DNA of 5,691 nucleotides from Campylobacterales bacterium. GTDB lineage: Bacteria > Campylobacterota > Campylobacteria > Campylobacterales > JALSKU01. The translations under genes were made by a program, and so were the position numbers. This document shows, piece by piece, positions 5,129 through 5,691 of this stretch. The stretch's first letter is position 1; each line of letters starts with the position of its first letter. The stretch spans positions 1 to 5,691 of the forward strand of contig JALVWI010000308.1 in assembly GCA_027038335.1 (NCBI GenBank), read 5' to 3'. The notes beneath the pieces were generated by a model. The model was not told the origin of the DNA, did not search any database, and saw only the letters and a list, made by a program, of their open reading frames with translations.

Positions 5129-5691
5129 TTATTTCTCAATTCCATCTAAAATTGGAACAAATTTACAATTTTCTAGTTCTGTTTTAACAATTTTATCTGC
5201 TGTTTTTATAAATTTTGTGATAATGTGAGTATCTTTTTTTTTCATAGGAGCTACAATAATACCGTCTGTTTTTAATTGGTCAAAAATTTTTACAGGTATC
5301 TTATCGGCAGTTGCGGAAAAGAGTATCCTGTCATAAGGAGCAAAACTACTCCATCCATTTTGCCCATCATCACACCGAACATTGATATTTGTTAAATTCA
5401 TCTCTTTAAATTTCTGTTTAGCTTGGATCGCTAGTTTTTCAATTCTCTCTATTGAAAAAACTCTTCTAACAAGTCGGCTAAGTATAGCAGCTTGATACCC
5501 GCTACCACACCCTATCTCTAAAACCGAATCAACACTATCATCTATCTGGAGATACTCTGTCATTTTAGCAACAGTTAAAGGAGAGCTTATCCATTGATCT
5601 GAAGAGAGGGGGAGAGCGTCAAGCTTGTATGCTAAATGTTTAAAACCGATAGGTACAAATTTTTCTCTTTTTATCTGACAAAAAGCTTCCT
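5129..5691 (-). CDS. pcm: Protein-L-isoaspartate O-methyltransferase (5' end beyond window)
   Basis: Pcm methylates isoaspartyl residues formed by ageing of Asp and Asn, using S-adenosylmethionine, and so starts their repair in the cytoplasm. The frame is open to the window edge, giving 186 visible residues; about 25 N-terminal ones are probably missing. It should not be started at the internal Met at 5563, because the family's N-terminal part is present upstream: FVPIGFKHLAYKLDALPL, then the catalytic-Ser segment QWISSP. That segment replaces the usual QTISQP but keeps the Ser. The SAM-binding motif I is VLEIGCGSGYQAAIL, followed by the acidic end of strand 2 (SIER), DDGQNGW, and the PYDRILFSATADKIP motif typical of Pcm. 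The C-terminus (ILDGIEK) ends 41 bases before gltA on the same strand, so the two may share a transcript. Confidence 0.92.
   Translation of the reverse strand, partial: EAFCQIKREKFVPIGFKHLAYKLDALPLSSDQWISSPLTVAKMTEYLQIDDSVDSVLEIGCGSGYQAAILSRLVRRVFSIERIEKLAIQAKQKFKEMNLTNINVRCDDGQNGWSSFAPYDRILFSATADKIPVKIFDQLKTDGIIVAPMKKKDTHIITKFIKTADKIVKTELENCKFVPILDGIEK

Noticed and set aside
1..5691. CRISPR array, insertion sequence, tRNA or phage features.
   Set aside because: I saw no regularly spaced repeats, transposase, terminal inverted repeats or tRNA cloverleaf by reading both strands.

Overview
The window is A+T-rich chromosomal DNA that looks like the Campylobacterota (the former Epsilonproteobacteria), probably a free-living, Sulfurimonas- or Nitratiruptor-like member rather than a well-studied pathogen. 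The grounds are the very low G+C content, the wording of the GyrB C-terminus, the single-domain QueF, the family of HD protein beside it, and a T-rich promoter style with clear -10 boxes but no recognisable -35. The assignment is inferred from protein style; no database search was possible. I see no mobile element, tRNA, rRNA operon or CRISPR array.

Left part (1-3197, + strand): four tightly packed genes. The 3' end of gyrB (DNA gyrase subunit B) overlaps by one base a membrane-anchored GGDEF-EAL protein whose two catalytic domains both look dead. That gene overlaps queF (queuosine precursor reductase) by four bases, and queF overlaps by 23 bases a 401-residue HD-domain protein. The HD protein appears to be an internal duplication: a degenerate HD unit followed by an intact one. 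The overlaps suggest one translationally coupled transcript linking DNA topology, a c-di-GMP-related protein, tRNA modification and a putative nucleotide hydrolase.

Middle (3198-3334): this short gap is much richer in G+C and holds a small signal recognition particle RNA gene (ffs) on the minus strand, antisense to the genes on both sides. It has its own TATAAT box, and its probable terminator hairpin covers the stop codon of the HD gene. A 147-residue gene of unknown function follows on the plus strand (3335-3778), best started at a GTG with a GAGG ribosome binding site; a longer reading would run through the SRP RNA.

Right part (3807-5691, - strand): gltA (hexameric-type citrate synthase) converges on the 147-residue gene, with an A+T-rich inverted repeat at the junction that may act as a bidirectional terminator. 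Upstream of gltA, 41 bp away, lies pcm (protein-L-isoaspartate O-methyltransferase), cut by the window edge. The gap contains a TATAAT box and a strong AAGGAGGT ribosome binding site, so gltA may have its own promoter besides readthrough from pcm.

Most of the window is housekeeping. The points most worth a second look are the duplicated HD protein with its dead N-terminal half, the doubly degenerate GGDEF-EAL protein inserted between gyrB and queF, and the antisense placement of the SRP RNA.
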